Shown piece by piece: positions 59,926 through 64,000 of a stretch of DNA of 64,000 nucleotides; position 1 is the first letter of the stretch, and every line of letters begins with the position of its first letter. Location: positions 41,898,821 to 41,962,820 of the forward strand of contig OX344750.2 in the NCBI GenBank assembly GCA_947034885.2, given 5' to 3'. The DNA is from Thuidium tamariscinum. Taxonomy: Eukaryota; Streptophyta; Bryopsida; Hypnales; Thuidiaceae. The translations under genes and the position numbers were made by a program. The notes under the pieces are model-generated. The model ran no database searches and was not told the origin of the DNA. It was given only the letters and a program-made list of their open reading frames with translations.

Positions 59926-62900
59926 GGAGCTGGTTTGTCAAATTTAGGCAACACATGCTTTTTGAATTCTGTATTACAATGTTTGACATATACACCACCA
60001 TTGATTTCTTATCTTGAAAGTGGACAACATAAAGCCACTTGTAAGTCACATTATTATGTATTGTTAATGTTAGCTTTATAAGAATATCAATTCTACTAGT
60101 GAAAAACTCAAAGCTTCATCTAATCCAAAAGATCATATATTTGTATTTTGCATCTAAGCTAAAAAATTCATATCATTTTTTGGATTCAAGGAATTCCTAT
60201 TTTATATTTTGAATTTATTATTGGCACCTAGTCACCAATGAATTATTTTTTTAATATTCAATGATGTAATTAAAAGACATCAATGAATTATACACAAACA
60301 TACAAATAGTGAATTCTAATATAAATTAAAATTAAAATAATTTTATGCATCAGAGGAAATTGTTGTTACTATTTTGGTTTGATATATAAATATTTTGAAT
60401 AATCAAATCACAAAAAAATTGGACTTTTGAAACAAAAAAAGTATTTATGGAATTTTAAGAATCATTTATGATATTTTAATTAAAAATATAAAAACTAAGT
60501 AAATAATTTGACAATGTTTTATTGCATCTAAGGTTGGGCTACAGGATTTTGTTCTATATGTGCATTGCAAGATCACATTAAGCAAGCTTTAACATCATTT
60601 GGAGGCCTAGTATCACCTGCTCACCTTGTAAAAAATTTAAAAAGTATCCTCTTAAATTCCCTTTATAATAACTGCATTATAATACACAAAAATACATTGT
60701 ATATATAATTTCAATCAATGAATCATCATTAAGTTGCGGATTTTGACTTTGATTTTGACCAAGACATATCTAAGAATTTTCAGCTATGGCAACAAGAAGA
60801 TGCACATGAATATATGCGCTATTTGATAGAATCATTGGATAATTGTTGCTCGCCTTGTGGAACATCTTCAACTTCATCTTCTTCACAAGATGTAAATATA
60901 ATTCAAAAGATCTTTGGTGGTCGGTTACGAAGCCAAGTAATATCATCACTAAAACCATAGAAATGTTCTTTTAAATGTTTATTTAACCCACAAAAGAATG
61001 TGGGGTACTTCAAGGTTTGATGATCAATAAAGATTTGTAACAAAATGGCCTTTAAAAGATTATTTAATAAAATCGTTTGAATAAAAAATCAATTAATAAC
61101 TGTAGACTACATCCATATGATTAGATGTAGTATTCTAAATTCAACTTTTGCATACATTCTAAAATTAATTTTTTATGACTCTTTTGGAATAGAAAATTTA
61201 AGTAACACTTTTACTCTTTTATTTTTAAAAACTTGCATAGAAGAGTGTTTAAAATATATGAGACATCAATATAAAGATACTTATCTAGCATATAATTCAA
61301 GAGAAATTCAAATGGATAAAATAAAAAATTCTCAATGGTTAAGATGATTTTAGATCACTCCAAATCTCCAACCTTTAGGAGCTAAAGACAACAACTAATC
61401 ATTATTATTTTAAGTTCTTTAAAATATTTGTGAATGTCAACTAAAATATCTTAACAAAAAATTAGACATCCACCTCACAACAATTGTTATCAAAACTCCA
61501 TCTGTAGACTTGTACTGTTTATTTATATTTTTGTCCAAAAATTAAATTACTTTATTCAAAGAAAATTGCTTCATTCTTAAGCACTTAAGAAGGTATGTGA
61601 CTATGTGCTAGATAGAACATTTGATTGGAATTCTTCAATATTTTCTTCTATATAACTTACATTGTTGCCTCATAATTGACATGAATAAGTTTTTATATTA
61701 TAGGTGAAATGCATTGTTTGCTCAACTTGCTCCAATACATATGATCCATTTCTTGATTTAAGCCTTGAAATTGTAAAAGCAGACTCTCTTACAAAAGCCC
61801 TCAATTGTTTTATAAGTGTGGAGACTTTAGATGAAGACAATGAATACTATTGTTCAAATTGTCAAAAAAAAGTCCATGCTTTGAAGCAATTTACAATTGA
61901 TAAATCACCTATCATACTAACCATTCATTTCAAGCGATTTAGTGGAGCAAGTAGTTCAGGAGGTAAAATTGACAAGAAAGTAAATTTTGGACGTACACTC
62001 TCTATGAAACCATACATTAGCAATGCTCAGGTGAATGCATTATTAAAAAAAATTATACCTTATAAATTCATTGAGTTTTTTTATTAAAAATAATAAATAT
62101 ATATGAATAGGAATACAAAAAATTGGATTTGAATTACATGATGTAGGATTGTGATGTAAATTACTCACTATATGGAGTTTTAGTGCATGTTGGTTGGTCT
62201 ACATATTCTGGTCACTATTATTGCTTTATCAGAACTTCAGGAGGCTTGTGGCATAGTCTTAATGATAGTCAGGTATTTTTTCTCACTTAATCATTTAAAT
62301 CATAGAATGTTTATTTACTTATGAAGCAATCTTCATTAGTTGTGGAGTTGGACATTGATTCTATATTGTGTTGTTGTTCAAATAGAATATTTTATTCTTT
62401 AAAAAATAAAAAATAAAGTATTTGTCATCAATGGTTTACATAGCTAAGTTATGGTGAGAAGTAATATTCTACAATTATATGTGTAATAAAGTGCACTATC
62501 AAGAGCCAATATAAATATAATAAGAACACAATAATTAAAAGGTCATAAATTCAAAGAGTGAAGCCAAAAAAACTAAATTCTAGTTACTTTCATTGGTCTA
62601 AGTAGGATGGTTTCTAAGCTCTTTTTTAGAAATTATAGGGCCTAGAATTTCTAAATTACAAAAAATTCTTACTATTACAATTGAAGTAATACTCTAAACC
62701 ACTTGTGTTGCTTGAACCTAATAGAAACATCTATAGGATTAGGCATAAGTTTAATTATCCAATAGATTATATTGATTTTTTATAGACTTTCTTTCATACT
62801 TTGTTGTAGTTATCAATTGAGCCATGTAGTCATAATTAGATCAATGGTACAACCATACATTCACAAAACAAATAAACACTTGCCTTAATGTATTAAATAG

Positions 62901-64000
62901 TTTGGCAAATGTTGTTACTATATTTAACATGTGCTAAAAAAAATTTTAGTAGTTTATTTTTACCTAGAGAATATTTTGGACATAAAGATTAAAAAATATA
63001 AAAGAGTTTACCATGTGGATTCAAATTTGTAAAACCTTTAGTATGTATTATTTTCCTTTGAAGTTTTTCAAGAATATAAGGGCCCCTTATTGGTCTTGTA
63101 GTCGTTTATATCTATAGTATAATCAATTACAGATAATATAGAAATTGTGGAAATATAGATACATACATATGTATGAACTTGTATGTTTATACATACTTAT
63201 AGGTGTCCTTCTAAGGAAAGAGTGTTAGATTTATCTAAAAAAGTCTACTAGTAAATAAATTCTCTTTTGTTTTATTTAATTATTCTTTAATAAAATTTAA
63301 ATTTATAATTTGACTTTGATTTATTGCTTTGGATTCAAAATAATTTTTATTTTGTATCTCTACATTCAGTACATTGCAGTTTTTTCATTAATTTCATTTT
63401 GATTACTATCTATCTTTTATATCCTTTTAACTACTAAAGTCCTATTTTTCCCTTGTAGAACAAAATTAGTTTAAGGTAGGCTCTCATTCTACAATTTTCA
63501 TTGTGATTTCTTAAAAAAAATTTGAAGATAAAAAATACATCATCTTTATGATAATATGTTTTTCTATTTAATCAATGTCTCTAAATAGAAGTTATGCAAT
63601 ACAAAGCCCCCAAAGGCCAAAACAAGGATCAAAAGTCAACACAAAGAACTAAAAATATTGTATTGTATTTTTTTAAAATTATTTTTCTTAGCTATCAATT
63701 ACTAGTATTCTTTCGCAATCGATTTCATCTACTAAAAAGGTTCAAACTATATAAAAACTTTAATTTTTTACACTTTGTCCTAAAATCCTTCGGAATTTTG
63801 GATGGTAAAAAGAAAGTTGTTACCTCAAAAGATTTATAGAACAATCATTCAAAGTAATTCATTTACCTAAATATATATTATATTATTTTGTTAGACTATA
63901 TTTGTATGACTTGGTTGTTATAGGTAAGACAAGTAAGCGAAAAAACTGTTCTAGACCAAAAAGCCTATATTTTATTCTACATGCAAGACTTAACAAGCAA
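59926..64000 (+). CDS. UBP: Ubiquitin-specific protease (UBP/USP, C19), partial
   Basis: Six in-frame exons: 59926-60040, 60533-60643, 60734-60936, 61704-62030, 62147-62272 and 63924-64000 (runs off the window). The Cys box reads [18 protein letters not shown], with catalytic Cys in [24 protein letters not shown] and IFGGRLRSQ follow. A zinc-binding pair of C-x2-C motifs lies around VKCIVCSTC and [16 protein letters not shown]-like [15 protein letters not shown] and HFKRFSG are present. The His box is [14 protein letters not shown], then [23 protein letters not shown]. This matches the plant UBP20/23-type catalytic domain, which removes ubiquitin from proteins. Exons upstream of the Cys box are missing from the model and the C-terminus is outside the window. 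Exons are unusually AT-rich with long AT-rich introns, yet every exon is open and the catalytic residues are kept. Confidence 0.9.

Overview
The window looks like nuclear DNA of a streptophyte plant with a repeat-rich genome. The genes have many short exons and GT-AG introns of about 80 to 600 bp or more. There is a short TTTAGGG-type telomere-like run near 2370-2394. One gene is a pectin (rhamnogalacturonan II) xylosyltransferase of the RGXT/MGP4 type, a plant family. Another is a front-end polyunsaturated fatty acid elongase close to the moss PSE1 type, which seed plants generally lack. Together these suggest a seedless land plant (bryophyte, lycophyte or fern) or a close algal relative. The species cannot be fixed from the sequence alone.

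Layout. 1-5,760: repeats, with three related AT-rich units each followed by a CCGTCCGCCC-type GC-rich tract, and a broken transposon-like ORF. 5,760-13,600: AT-rich DNA with two CACTA-type MITEs and a 145-bp tandem duplication. 13,669-15,138 (-): a proline-rich protein with internal repeats. About 16,320-17,155 (-): a small multi-exon gene that I do not recognise. 19,987-20,484 (+): a small zinc-finger/coiled-coil protein. 24,070-26,142 (+): GT77 xylosyltransferase, 5 exons. 26,143-35,500: a transposon graveyard with foldback elements and a nested TTAA-flanked element. 35,508-39,151 (+): lipase class 3/DAG-lipase-like gene, 8 exons. 40,679-43,627 (+): ELO elongase, 7 exons. 43,913-45,250: two Helitron-like elements. 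47,086-53,963 (+): CLC anion transporter, 24 coding exons plus a 5' UTR intron. 54,000-59,900: AT-rich DNA with another TTAA-flanked element. 59,926 to the end (+): ubiquitin-specific protease, six exons seen, open at both ends.

The host genes are independent plant genes, not an operon. The lipase (expected to release fatty acids from glycerolipid) and the elongase (lengthens polyunsaturated acyl-CoA) are neighbours on one strand and could act in the same lipid economy, but adjacency proves nothing. The most notable points are the CLC transporter, whose normally conserved GxGIP selectivity motif reads GGGVT while its gating and proton glutamates are kept, and a non-autonomous transposon family of about 920 bp with TTAA target sites and CCCCTAAAGG ends (piggyBac-like), present in several copies including one nested in another and a short one inside a lipase intron. 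Exon borders were placed by eye from reading frame, splice signals and remembered family alignments; all of them keep frame.
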